Positions 15,440 through 22,730 of a stretch of 34,337 bases of DNA are shown here, one piece after another. The translations under genes were made by a program, and so were the position numbers. Below the pieces are notes generated by a model. That model did not search any database and had not been told where the DNA came from. It saw only the letters and a program-made list of their open reading frames with translations. This DNA comes from Brevundimonas sp. UBA2388 (lineage in GTDB: Bacteria; Pseudomonadota; Alphaproteobacteria; Caulobacterales; Caulobacteraceae), in the NCBI GenBank assembly GCA_002343425.1, contig DDSO01000131.1, forward strand, positions 21,079 through 55,415. Direction: 5' to 3'. The number at the start of each line of letters is the position of its first letter. Position 1 is the stretch's first letter.

Positions 15440-16435
15440 ATGACGCCAATGATCCTGGCCGGCCTTGGGGCGTATGCCCCGCGTGAAACCCGGTCGTCGC
15501 AGGCGCTGGACGCCGTCTTCGCCCAACCGCCGGGCTGGACCGAAGCCCGGTTCGGCATCGTCTCCCGCGGTGTGGCGGCCCCGGACGAAACCACTTCGAT
15601 GATGGGGGCAGAGGCCGCAAGACGCGCCCTGGCGATGGCGGGCTGGGAGCCGGGCGACCTTGATGTGCTGATCGGCGCCTGCGGGGTCATGGAACAACCG
15701 ATTCCGGGCACGTCGGTGCTGATCCAGGATGCTTTGGGCCTCGGCCAGTCGGGCATCTGGGCCTTTGACGTCAACCAGACCTGCCTGTCCTTCGTCGCGG
15801 CGCTGGACGTCGCGGCCATGGGCTTCGCCACGGGACGGTTCCGCCGCGCCCTGATCGTGTCCAGCGATATCGCCTCGTGCGGACTGGACTGGGACACGCC
15901 CGCCTCCACCGCCATCTTCGGCGACGGCGCGGCGGCCGTGTGTGTCAAGGCCGGCGACGACCCCGACGGCCCCGGCCTGCTGGCCCGCAGTTTCGAAACC
16001 TATGGCGCGGGCAAGGACCTGGCCTCGATCCGCTCTGGCGGAACGCGCGTTCGACTGGACGACGGACTCGCAGCCTTCTCTGACGGCGCCCGCTTCCGGA
16101 TGGATCCGTTCGGCATCTTCAAGGCCGCGTCGAAAACCCTGCCCGCCCTGATCGACCGCGTGCTGGGCGAGGCCGGCCTGACCCGCGAGAGCGTCGATGT
16201 CATCGTCGGCCACCAGGCCAGCCGGCCCGCCATCGAACACGCCCGCCGGCTCATGGGCGGCGATCCGGACCGGGTCATCGACATCTTCGGCACGCGGGGA
16301 AACCAGATCGCCGCCTCCCTGCCCACGGTGCTGGTCGAGGCGCACGCGACGGGGCGGCTGGGCCCCGGCAAGACCGTATTGCTTCTGGGCACGGCGGCGG
16401 GCATCAGCCTCGCGGCCATGGTGCTGCGCACGTGA
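15440..16435 (+). CDS. 3-oxoacyl-ACP synthase III (KAS III/FabH-OleA-like) condensing enzyme
   Basis: This 331-residue thiolase-fold protein has the complete KAS III triad: Cys115 in DVNQTCLSF, His258 in VGHQASRPAIEH and Asn288 in GTRGNQIAASLP. GDGAAAV (161-167) is the usual structural loop. It should perform a decarboxylative or head-to-head Claisen condensation of acyl thioesters. The setting is not fatty-acid synthesis: no plsX, acpP or fab gene is adjacent. It leads a five-gene coupled operon with an SDR, an MBL hydrolase, an adenylating enzyme and an ATP-grasp ligase. This resembles the role of OleA in beta-ketoacid formation, but the sequence does not prove it. The start could be 15440 or the in-frame ATG at 15449; no clear ribosome-binding site separates them. 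The stop overlaps the next gene (GTGA). Confidence 0.88.
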   Translation: MTPMILAGLGAYAPRETRSSQALDAVFAQPPGWTEARFGIVSRGVAAPDETTSMMGAEAARRALAMAGWEPGDLDVLIGACGVMEQPIPGTSVLIQDALGLGQSGIWAFDVNQTCLSFVAALDVAAMGFATGRFRRALIVSSDIASCGLDWDTPASTAIFGDGAAAVCVKAGDDPDGPGLLARSFETYGAGKDLASIRSGGTRVRLDDGLAAFSDGARFRMDPFGIFKAASKTLPALIDRVLGEAGLTRESVDVIVGHQASRPAIEHARRLMGGDPDRVIDIFGTRGNQIAASLPTVLVEAHATGRLGPGKTVLLLGTAAGISLAAMVLRT

Positions 16436-17421
16436 GCCGGCGCGCGCTCGTTACCGGCGCGACCGGGGGCCTCGGCCTGACCCTGACGCAGGCCTTGCTG
16501 GACGACGGCTACACGGTGCGTGCCGCCGGACGCAGTCCGGTCGCCATCAAACGCCTCCGCGACATGGGCGCCGAAGCCATTGCGGGCGACCTGTTCGAAC
16601 TCGGCCCGGACGCCCTGTGCAGGGGCATCGACGTCGTCTTCCACGCCGCCGCCCTGTCCAGCCCCTGGGGGCCCGATGCCGACTTCCAGCGCGCCAACGT
16701 CGATCTGACCCGCGACCTGCTGGACGCTGCTGAGCGCTCCGGCGTCGGGTCGTTCGTCTTCGTCTCCTCCCCCTCGGTCTACGCCCGCTGGGCCGATCAA
16801 TCCGGTCTGACCGAAGACACGTCGTGGCCCGACCGCCCCCTGAACGCCTATTCCCGCACCAAGGGCGAGGCCGAGCGGCTGGTCCTCGCCGCCGATGCGC
16901 CGGGGTTCCGCACCGTCGCCATCCGCCCCCGCGCCATCATCGGACCCGACGACGCGGTCCTGCTGCCGCGCATCCTGCGGCTGGTGAAACGCGGGCGGTT
17001 CCCCCTGTTCCGCGACGGACGGGCCCTGGTCGAGATGACCGATGTGCGGGACGCGGCGCGCGCGATCCGGCTGGCCGACCTCCACCGAGAGGCGGCCGGC
17101 GGGCAGGCGATCAACATCACCGGCGGGCAGGCCCTGCCCGTCCGCGATCTCATCGATCGGCTCGCGCGGGCGCTCGATGTCGAGGTTCGCATCATCCCTG
17201 TGCCGCTCGCCCTCGGACAGGTGCTGTCGGTGGGGGCAGACGCCCTGTGCCGTATCCTCCCGGGACAACCCGAGCCGGTGCTGACGCCCTACACCCTGTC
17301 CACCCTGGCATGGTCGCAGACGTTCGACCTCGGCAAGGCCCGCCGCCTGCTGAGCTACGAACCCGCCCACGACGCGGTCGAGACGGCGCTGGCGGTCGCG
17401 CCGCGGCTGGCGGCGTCATGA
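16432..17421 (+). CDS. NAD(P)-dependent epimerase/dehydratase (extended SDR, 3-beta-HSD/OleD-like)
   Basis: This 329-residue Rossmann protein has the dinucleotide motif VTGATGGLG (residues 7-15), GDLFE for adenine contact, and FHAAALSSPWG. The catalytic residues are Ser112/113 in VFVSSPSVYA and Tyr140-x3-Lys144 in YSRTKGE. The pattern (IRPRAIIGPDD, VEMTDVRDAARAI, NITGG) matches the 3-beta-hydroxysteroid-dehydrogenase-like branch, which includes OleD, the 2-alkyl-3-ketoacid reductase. A plausible job is reducing the ketone made by the preceding condensing enzyme. The start is GTG at 16432, overlapping the upstream TGA as GTGA. The gene in turn ends within the next start as ATGA. Cofactor preference cannot be decided here. 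Confidence 0.87.
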   Translation: MSRRALVTGATGGLGLTLTQALLDDGYTVRAAGRSPVAIKRLRDMGAEAIAGDLFELGPDALCRGIDVVFHAAALSSPWGPDADFQRANVDLTRDLLDAAERSGVGSFVFVSSPSVYARWADQSGLTEDTSWPDRPLNAYSRTKGEAERLVLAADAPGFRTVAIRPRAIIGPDDAVLLPRILRLVKRGRFPLFRDGRALVEMTDVRDAARAIRLADLHREAAGGQAINITGGQALPVRDLIDRLARALDVEVRIIPVPLALGQVLSVGADALCRILPGQPEPVLTPYTLSTLAWSQTFDLGKARRLLSYEPAHDAVETALAVAPRLAAS

Positions 17422-18260
17422 AGCGCTGCCGCGTCCACATCCTGCGCGCCGGCGGCTGTTCGCATCCCGCCGTGATGACCCGCCGCGACGCGGGCCTGAC
17501 GCCGGCCGTCTTCCCCGCGCTCGCGGCCCTGATCGTCCATCCGGACGAAGGACCGATCCTGTTCGACACCGGCTACGACCCCGCCTTCTTCGCCGCCACC
17601 GAGCCCTTTCCGGAACGCCTCTACCGCTGGACAACGCCGGTCAGCCTTGAACCGGGACAGGCCGTCGCCGACCAGTTGCCGGCCTTCGGCCATTCGCCCG
17701 ACGAAATCCACGCCGTCGTCGTCTCCCACTTCCACGGCGACCACATCGCCGGCCTGACCCGCTTCTCCAAGGCCCGCATCTTCTGCGCCCGTGCCGGGCT
17801 GGCTGAGGTCAGACGCGCAGGCCGCGTCTCCCGCGTCCGCCGCGGGGTCCTGGCCGCCCTCGCCCCCGCCGACATCGACGCCCGCGCGGCCTTCTTCGAG
17901 GATCGGCCGCAGGTCGCGCTCGGCCCGGACATGGCCCCGTTCGAGACCGGCGCCGACCTGCTCGGCGACGGCTCCCTGCTGGCGGTGCAACTGCCCGGCC
18001 ACTGCCCCGGCCACTGGGGCCTTCTCGTCCGGCAGACCGACGATCGGACCCGCTTTCTGATCGCGGACGCAGCCTGGTCCAGCGGCGCCGTCCGCGACGA
18101 CGTCCCGCCGCCCCGCCTGACCACCGCCCTGCTCGGCCAGACCGTACCCTACCGCGAGACCCTCAACGCCCTGCACCGGCTGTGGACCCGCAACGCCGAG
18201 CTCGTTGTCACGCCGTCCCACTGCGGCGAGGTTGAGATCGAGACCGGCCGTGCAGACTGA
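17418..18260 (+). CDS. MBL-fold metallohydrolase (AHL-lactonase-like)
   Basis: This 280-residue metallo-beta-lactamase-fold protein has a full two-metal site: SHFHGDHIAGL supplies His104, His106, Asp108 and His109. PGHCPGHWGLL supplies His195 (and His199). FLIADAAW supplies Asp217, and TPSHCGE supplies His268. The order, spacing and the FDTGYDP and LPGHCPGH contexts resemble N-acyl-homoserine lactonases (AiiA type). A lactone or thioester is therefore a reasonable substrate class, though not demonstrated. No signal peptide is seen, so it is cytosolic. The ATG at 17418 overlaps the upstream stop (ATGA). The 3' end overlaps the next gene by 11 bases. Within the operon it could hydrolyse a lactone intermediate, release a thioester, or protect the host. 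Confidence 0.88.
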   Translation: MKRCRVHILRAGGCSHPAVMTRRDAGLTPAVFPALAALIVHPDEGPILFDTGYDPAFFAATEPFPERLYRWTTPVSLEPGQAVADQLPAFGHSPDEIHAVVVSHFHGDHIAGLTRFSKARIFCARAGLAEVRRAGRVSRVRRGVLAALAPADIDARAAFFEDRPQVALGPDMAPFETGADLLGDGSLLAVQLPGHCPGHWGLLVRQTDDRTRFLIADAAWSSGAVRDDVPPPRLTTALLGQTVPYRETLNALHRLWTRNAELVVTPSHCGEVEIETGRAD

Positions 18261-19500
18261 CCGGCTCGCGGTCCTGCGGGCCTGGCTCGGGGCCCGATGG
18301 AGCGGCTCGAGCTTGCGCACTGCGGCCGATGTCGCGCGGCGGCAGGGCCGGCTGTGGAGGGCCATGGGCCCCGTGGTCGCCTGCACGCCCGCGGTGAGCG
18401 CCCTCGCGGGTCGCCCGCTGGCGGACTACCCCGTCGTACGGCCCGAGGCCCTGCGCGACGGCTTCGATGACTGGAACACGCTCGGCCTGACACGATCTGA
18501 GACCGAGGCCGCCGCTCTGGCCGGAGAGACCGGCGGATCAGGCGAGGTCCGACCGGGGATCGTCGCCGGCTTTTCTTCAGGCTCATCGGGACGGCCCGGG
18601 CTGTTCGTGACCAGCGCCGCCGAGCGCGCCGGCTGGGTCGGCCATATCCTCGCCCGCCTGCTGCCCGCCGACACCCTGCTGCGCCCCACGCGGATCGCCC
18701 TGTGCCTGCGCGCCGACAACCGGCTGTATGGTGATGTGGAGAGGGCGGGCCCGATCCGGTTCCTGTTTGTCGGACTCGATGTTCCGGCGCCCGAGCGGTT
18801 CGAGCGGTTGCGCGCCTTCGCCCCCGATGTGCTGATCGCCCCGACCCAGGTGCTGGCCGACCTCGCCCGCCGCACCGACAAGCCATGGCCCCTGCACCGC
18901 CTCTTCTACGGCGCCGAGCCGATGGGCGAGGCCGAGAGGGGCTGGATCACGACGGCCCTCGGCGCCCGCCCCGACCCCATCTATCAGGCCACCGAAGGTT
19001 TCCTCGGCGCCGCCTGCCCCCTCGGAGCCCTGCACCTCAACGAGGACGTCCTGATCATCGAGCGCGAACCCGTGCCGGGGACCAATCGCTTCCTGCCGAT
19101 CGTCACCGACCTGCGCCGCACCACCCAGCCGATGATCCGCATCCGCCTGCCCGACCTGCTGGAGCCGCTGGCGGCGCCCTGCCCCTGTGGCTCGCCGCTG
19201 ACGGCCGTCCATTCCGTTGAGGGCCGGCTGGACGATCTGTGGCGCTGGCCCGGCGCCGTGATCTGCCCGCGGGAGGTCGAGGCTGCCGCCAGCGCCGCCC
19301 TCGGCCCGGAGCAGGACTGGCGTGCGGTCGCCACGCCGGGCGGGGTCACGGTCGAGGCCGATCCGGATCGGGTCGAAGTCGCCCGATCGGCCGTGGCGAC
19401 CCTGCTGGCGGCGCACGGCGTGGAGGCGCCGGCCACCGCTGGCGGCCAGCCGAAGCAGGACGACATCAAACGGCGGCGGGTGCGCTGGTCCGATGGCTGA
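18250..19500 (+). CDS. Adenylate-forming enzyme, F390/CoF synthetase-related
   Basis: This 416-residue protein belongs to the ANL-type adenylate-forming enzymes close to 'F390 synthetase-related' proteins. The ATP-binding loop is FSSGSSGRPG (about residues 108-117). YQATEGFLG (245-253) is the A5-like motif, and TDLRR (286-290) contains the ribose-binding Asp. A CPCG pair (311-314) could bind metal or be structural. A Lys/Arg-rich end (DIKRRRVRW) may carry the C-terminal lysine. It should activate a carboxylate as acyl-AMP. No acyl-carrier protein gene is nearby. A start at 18205 would overlap the upstream gene by 56 bases. The GTG at 18250 gives a modest 11-base overlap and is preferred. Confidence 0.83.
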   Translation: MQTDRLAVLRAWLGARWSGSSLRTAADVARRQGRLWRAMGPVVACTPAVSALAGRPLADYPVVRPEALRDGFDDWNTLGLTRSETEAAALAGETGGSGEVRPGIVAGFSSGSSGRPGLFVTSAAERAGWVGHILARLLPADTLLRPTRIALCLRADNRLYGDVERAGPIRFLFVGLDVPAPERFERLRAFAPDVLIAPTQVLADLARRTDKPWPLHRLFYGAEPMGEAERGWITTALGARPDPIYQATEGFLGAACPLGALHLNEDVLIIEREPVPGTNRFLPIVTDLRRTTQPMIRIRLPDLLEPLAAPCPCGSPLTAVHSVEGRLDDLWRWPGAVICPREVEAAASAALGPEQDWRAVATPGGVTVEADPDRVEVARSAVATLLAAHGVEAPATAGGQPKQDDIKRRRVRWSDG

Positions 19501-20653
19501 GCGGGTCCTGATCACCGGCGCCCGGTCCGTGGCGGCGCTGGACATCGCCCGCAGCCTGCGCGCCGCCGGCTATGAGCCGCATCTGGCCGACTGCAGCCCG
19601 GCCTGGGTAGCCCGCCTGTCCTGTACAGCCGGTCCGGTGCATCGCCATGCCTCGCCGGTGGCGCAGCCTGCCGATTTCGCCAGCGACATCCGCGGCCTGA
19701 TCGACCGGCTCGATCCCGTGCGCATCATCCCCACCTGCGAAGAGGTGTTCCACCTCGCCGCCCTGGCGGAGGCTGACGGCTTTTCCGACCGGGTGTTCGC
19801 CCCACCGCCGGACCGGCTGGCGAACCTGCATGCCAAGGACCGGTTCGCCGCACTGGGCCGCAGCCTCTCCCTGCCGGTCCCCGACACCACAATGGTCACC
19901 GATCGGGCGGCGCTGGAGGCCTTCCCGGGCGAGGCGGCGGACCATGTGTTCAAACCGGTCTGGTCGCGCTTCGGCGCCCGTACCCTGATCGCACCCGACC
20001 CTTCGGAACTCGCCGCCCTCGCGCCGTCGCCCGATGCGCCCTGGGTGGCCCAGCGCCGGATCGTGGGCGAGGAGGTCAGCTTCTACGCCGTCTGCCATGA
20101 GGGTCGTGTCGCCGCCTTCTGCGCCTACGGTTCCGACTGGCGACTGCCCGGCGGGGCCAGCTACGTGTTCCGCCCCCTGTCAGCGGACCAGACGGCGCGG
20201 CTGCGGCCCATGGCCGACGCCCTGGCCGCCTTTGCCGGGACCGGCCAGATCGCCTGTGACGCCATCATCGACGCTGACAGACAGCCCTGGCTGATCGAGT
20301 GCAATCCGCGGGCGACCAGCGGCGTCCATCTGTTCGGGCGCAGCGCCACCTTCGGTCAGGCTCTCATGGCCCGGGGTCAGGCCGGACCGGCCGCCGGTGC
20401 CCGCCAACTTTCCACGGCCCTCTGGCTACACGGCCTGCCCATCGCCCTGCGGGACGGACGGCTTGCAGCCTGGCGCGCGCATCGACAGCAAGGGTCAGAC
20501 GCCGTGGGCGCTCCCGGCGACCGTCTGCCGGTATTCGGCGCGCTCGCCGACGCCGCCGCCTTCGGCCTGCGCGCGCTCAGATCAGGCCTCCCCCTCACCG
20601 AGGCCATGACCGTGGACATCGAGTGGAACGGCCGGCCGTTCGATCGCGACTAG
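19493..20653 (+). CDS. ATP-grasp domain protein (putative carboxylate-amine ligase)
   Basis: This 386-residue protein has the ATP-grasp order. An N-terminal pre-ATP-grasp Rossmann-like domain (VLITGARSVAALDIARSLRAAGYEP) comes first. Lys115 and Asp116 in HAKDRFA and Lys154 in VFKPVWSRFG are candidate ATP contacts. The metal-binding segment is IACDAIID followed by WLIECNPRATSG, with Asp256, Glu269 and Asn271. Known relatives ligate a carboxylate to an amine through acyl-phosphate. The ATG at 19493 overlaps the upstream gene by 8 bases, making it the last gene of the coupled operon. It converges on the GST gene with an 8-base gap. The substrate is unknown; the context suggests coupling an amino compound to the pathway's acid product. 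Confidence 0.84.
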   Translation: MAERVLITGARSVAALDIARSLRAAGYEPHLADCSPAWVARLSCTAGPVHRHASPVAQPADFASDIRGLIDRLDPVRIIPTCEEVFHLAALAEADGFSDRVFAPPPDRLANLHAKDRFAALGRSLSLPVPDTTMVTDRAALEAFPGEAADHVFKPVWSRFGARTLIAPDPSELAALAPSPDAPWVAQRRIVGEEVSFYAVCHEGRVAAFCAYGSDWRLPGGASYVFRPLSADQTARLRPMADALAAFAGTGQIACDAIIDADRQPWLIECNPRATSGVHLFGRSATFGQALMARGQAGPAAGARQLSTALWLHGLPIALRDGRLAAWRAHRQQGSDAVGAPGDRLPVFGALADAAAFGLRALRSGLPLTEAMTVDIEWNGRPFDRD

Positions 20654-20661
20654 ACCGACCC

Positions 20662-21282
20662 CTATGCGCCCGCGGCCGCCGCCGGACGCGCCCGGCAGTC
20701 CGCCAGCCACCGCGCCAGATGGGTCAGCTCTTCCGGCGGCCGGTATTTGATCAGCCGCGCGAAATCCAGACCGACCACGCCGACGATGTCGGCGATGGTG
20801 AAGCGATCGGCGGCGAGGAATTCATGGTCCGCCAGCCGGCGGTCCAAGGTCTTCATGAATTTCTCGGCGGCGACGCGATTGTACTCGGCCAGCTGCGGAA
20901 CCTGCACTGCCTCCAGCGCGGCCAGCGCCGGGTGAGAGTGGCGCACGCTCAGCATGATCGGATTGGCCAGGTAGAATTCACACCGGCGGGTCCACATCTC
21001 GATCACCGCCTGTTCGCGCGCATCGCGTCCGAACAGGTTGGGCTCGGGATACAGCGCCTCCAGATAGCGGCAGATGGCGACCGATTCCGAGATCGTGGTC
21101 CCGTCGTCGAGCTCCAGCGCCGGCACGTGCGGCACGCCCACACGGGTGCGGTATTCGGGGGTCTTGTGCTCGCCGGTCAGGATATCGACCTCGATCACCT
21201 CGACGTCCTCGATGCCCTTCTCGGCCATGACCCAGCGGACCCGGCGCGGATTGGGCGCGCGGTGGGAGGTATAGAGCTTCAT
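20662..21282 (-). CDS. Glutathione S-transferase family protein
   Basis: This 206-residue cytosolic GST has a thioredoxin-fold N-terminal domain: MKLYTSHRAPNPRRVRWVMAEKG, VPHVPALELDDG with the cis-Pro, and SESVAICRYLEALYP for the gamma-glutamyl site. The C-terminal helical domain includes FTIADIVGVVGLDF, the N-capping/hydrophobic-staple motif. It should conjugate or bind glutathione; the substrate is unknown. The ATG at 21282 replaces an upstream in-frame start (21333) that lies inside the transporter gene. It follows the transporter stop by 16 bases, suggesting a two-gene operon. Confidence 0.9.
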   Translation of the reverse strand: MKLYTSHRAPNPRRVRWVMAEKGIEDVEVIEVDILTGEHKTPEYRTRVGVPHVPALELDDGTTISESVAICRYLEALYPEPNLFGRDAREQAVIEMWTRRCEFYLANPIMLSVRHSHPALAALEAVQVPQLAEYNRVAAEKFMKTLDRRLADHEFLAADRFTIADIVGVVGLDFARLIKYRPPEELTHLARWLADCRARPAAAAGA

Positions 21283-21298
21283 CAGTCGGTCTCCGGCA

Positions 21299-22570
21299 TC
21301 AGCGGAACATAGCGGCGGGCATGGCGCCCACAATGGCGGCCGCCATCAGCGTGGCAAGGAAGCCGGCGAACAGGGCCTTCCAGACCATGCCCAGCACCTC
21401 CTCCCGGCGTTCGGGCATCAGGACGCTGAGGCCCGTCACGGTAATGCCGACCGAGCCGATATTGGCGAAGCCGCACAGGGCGTAGGTCATCAGCATCCGC
21501 GTCCGCTCGCTCATCTCGCCCCCCGGGACATTGCCCAGCTCGATGAAGGCCCTGAACTCGGTCTGGGTCAGCTTGACCCCCAGCAGCCAGCCGGCCTTGC
21601 CCGCCTCGGCCCATTCGACCCCGGACAGCCAGGCGACCGGCATGAAGACCCAGCCCAGCAGGCGCTCGATCGTCACCGGGCCGTCGAACAGCCAGAAGCC
21701 GCCCAGCATGACGTTGATCAGGGCCATCAGGGCGACGAAGACGATCAATACCGCCGAGATGTTCAGCACCACCATCAGGCCGTCGGCCGTTCCCTTGACG
21801 ATGGCGTCGATGGCGCTGTCGTACTTCAGCGCCGAACCGTAGTCCGCGGCGGCTCCGCCCTCGCCGGCGGTCTCCGGGATCATGATGCGGGCCAGCAGCA
21901 CGCCGGCCGGGGCCGAGACAATCGAGGCGACCAGCACATGGCCGGCGGCATTGGTCATCACCGGGGCCAGGATGGCGGCATAGGCCACCATGGTCGAGCC
22001 GGCGACCGTGGCCAGTCCGACCACCATCATCAGGAACAGTTCCGACCGGGTCAGCCTGTCCAGATAGGCGCGGATGACGATCGGGCTCTCGACCATGCCG
22101 AGAAAGATATTGGCCGCCACCGCCAGGGCCGAGGCGCCGCCCAGGCCCATGGTCCGCTGGAACAGGATGCCGAAGCCGTGGGTGATCCACTTCAGGATCT
22201 TCCAGTGCCAGAGCAGGGCCGACAGGGCCGAGATCACCAGGATCATCGGCAGGACGTTGAAGGCGAAGGTGAACAGGGCGGGCGGGTTCTCGACCGAATA
22301 GGGCTGATCGCCGCCGGCCAGATAGCCGAACACGAACTGGGCGCCCACCGCCGAGGCGCGGGTCAGGCCGTCCACCGCGCCCGTAATGGCGGTCAGGACG
22401 ACCTCGGATCCCGGAATGCCGAACAGCAACGCCACCAGACCGGCCTGGACCGCGACCGCCCCCAGCGTGAGCCGCCAGGGAAAGGCCCTGCGGTTCTCGG
22501 ACAGGCCCCAGCAGGCCGCCACGATCACGGTCAGCCCGAGCAGGCTCTGAAGGTTCAGCAGACTGAACAT
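21299..22570 (-). CDS. Concentrative nucleoside transporter (CNT/NupC family)
   Basis: This 423-residue inner-membrane protein has many hydrophobic segments. Family signatures include FAFNVLPMILVISALSALLWH, GMVESPIVIRAYLDRLTRSE (the selectivity region), TVAGSTMVAYA and CGFANIGSVGI. It should carry nucleosides into the cell with H+ or Na+. The start at 22570 (MFSLLNLQSLLGL) fits the family; the longer frame upstream has no membrane pattern and is rejected. The mRNA has a GC-rich hairpin (gccggc repeats near 22586-22603) just before a gggga ribosome-binding site. It is divergent from the DUF4349-type gene with 160 bases between. Confidence 0.93.
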   Translation of the reverse strand: MFSLLNLQSLLGLTVIVAACWGLSENRRAFPWRLTLGAVAVQAGLVALLFGIPGSEVVLTAITGAVDGLTRASAVGAQFVFGYLAGGDQPYSVENPPALFTFAFNVLPMILVISALSALLWHWKILKWITHGFGILFQRTMGLGGASALAVAANIFLGMVESPIVIRAYLDRLTRSELFLMMVVGLATVAGSTMVAYAAILAPVMTNAAGHVLVASIVSAPAGVLLARIMIPETAGEGGAAADYGSALKYDSAIDAIVKGTADGLMVVLNISAVLIVFVALMALINVMLGGFWLFDGPVTIERLLGWVFMPVAWLSGVEWAEAGKAGWLLGVKLTQTEFRAFIELGNVPGGEMSERTRMLMTYALCGFANIGSVGITVTGLSVLMPERREEVLGMVWKALFAGFLATLMAAAIVGAMPAAMFR

Positions 22571-22730
22571 GGACGTCGTTCCCCGCCGGCTCCCCCGCCG
22601 GCCCCGTCCCGTTGAACGCCACGCGCGGACGTCTGGCAAGACGCCGTTTGGCTGTGTTGTGGTCAAGGTTCCGCCGCGAAGGGCGCGCCCACTCACGCAA
22701 CCGTGATCGGCACGGAGCGGGAGACCCGAA

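Noticed and set aside
15440..16435. Calling the KAS III-like gene fabH of fatty-acid synthesis
   Set aside because: No plsX, rpmF, acpP or ihfA-type neighbours are present, and it is coupled to SDR, MBL and ligase genes. The housekeeping role is not supported by context.
15440..20653. The five-gene operon as a horizontally acquired island
   Set aside because: Base composition and codon use look like the flanks, and there is no integrase, transposase, tRNA or terminal repeat at the edges. Transfer cannot be excluded but nothing shows it.
22571..22730. A promoter for the nucleoside transporter at the minus-strand TTGACC near 22662
   Set aside because: No -10 element fits at 10-14 or 16-18 bases, so I do not annotate it.
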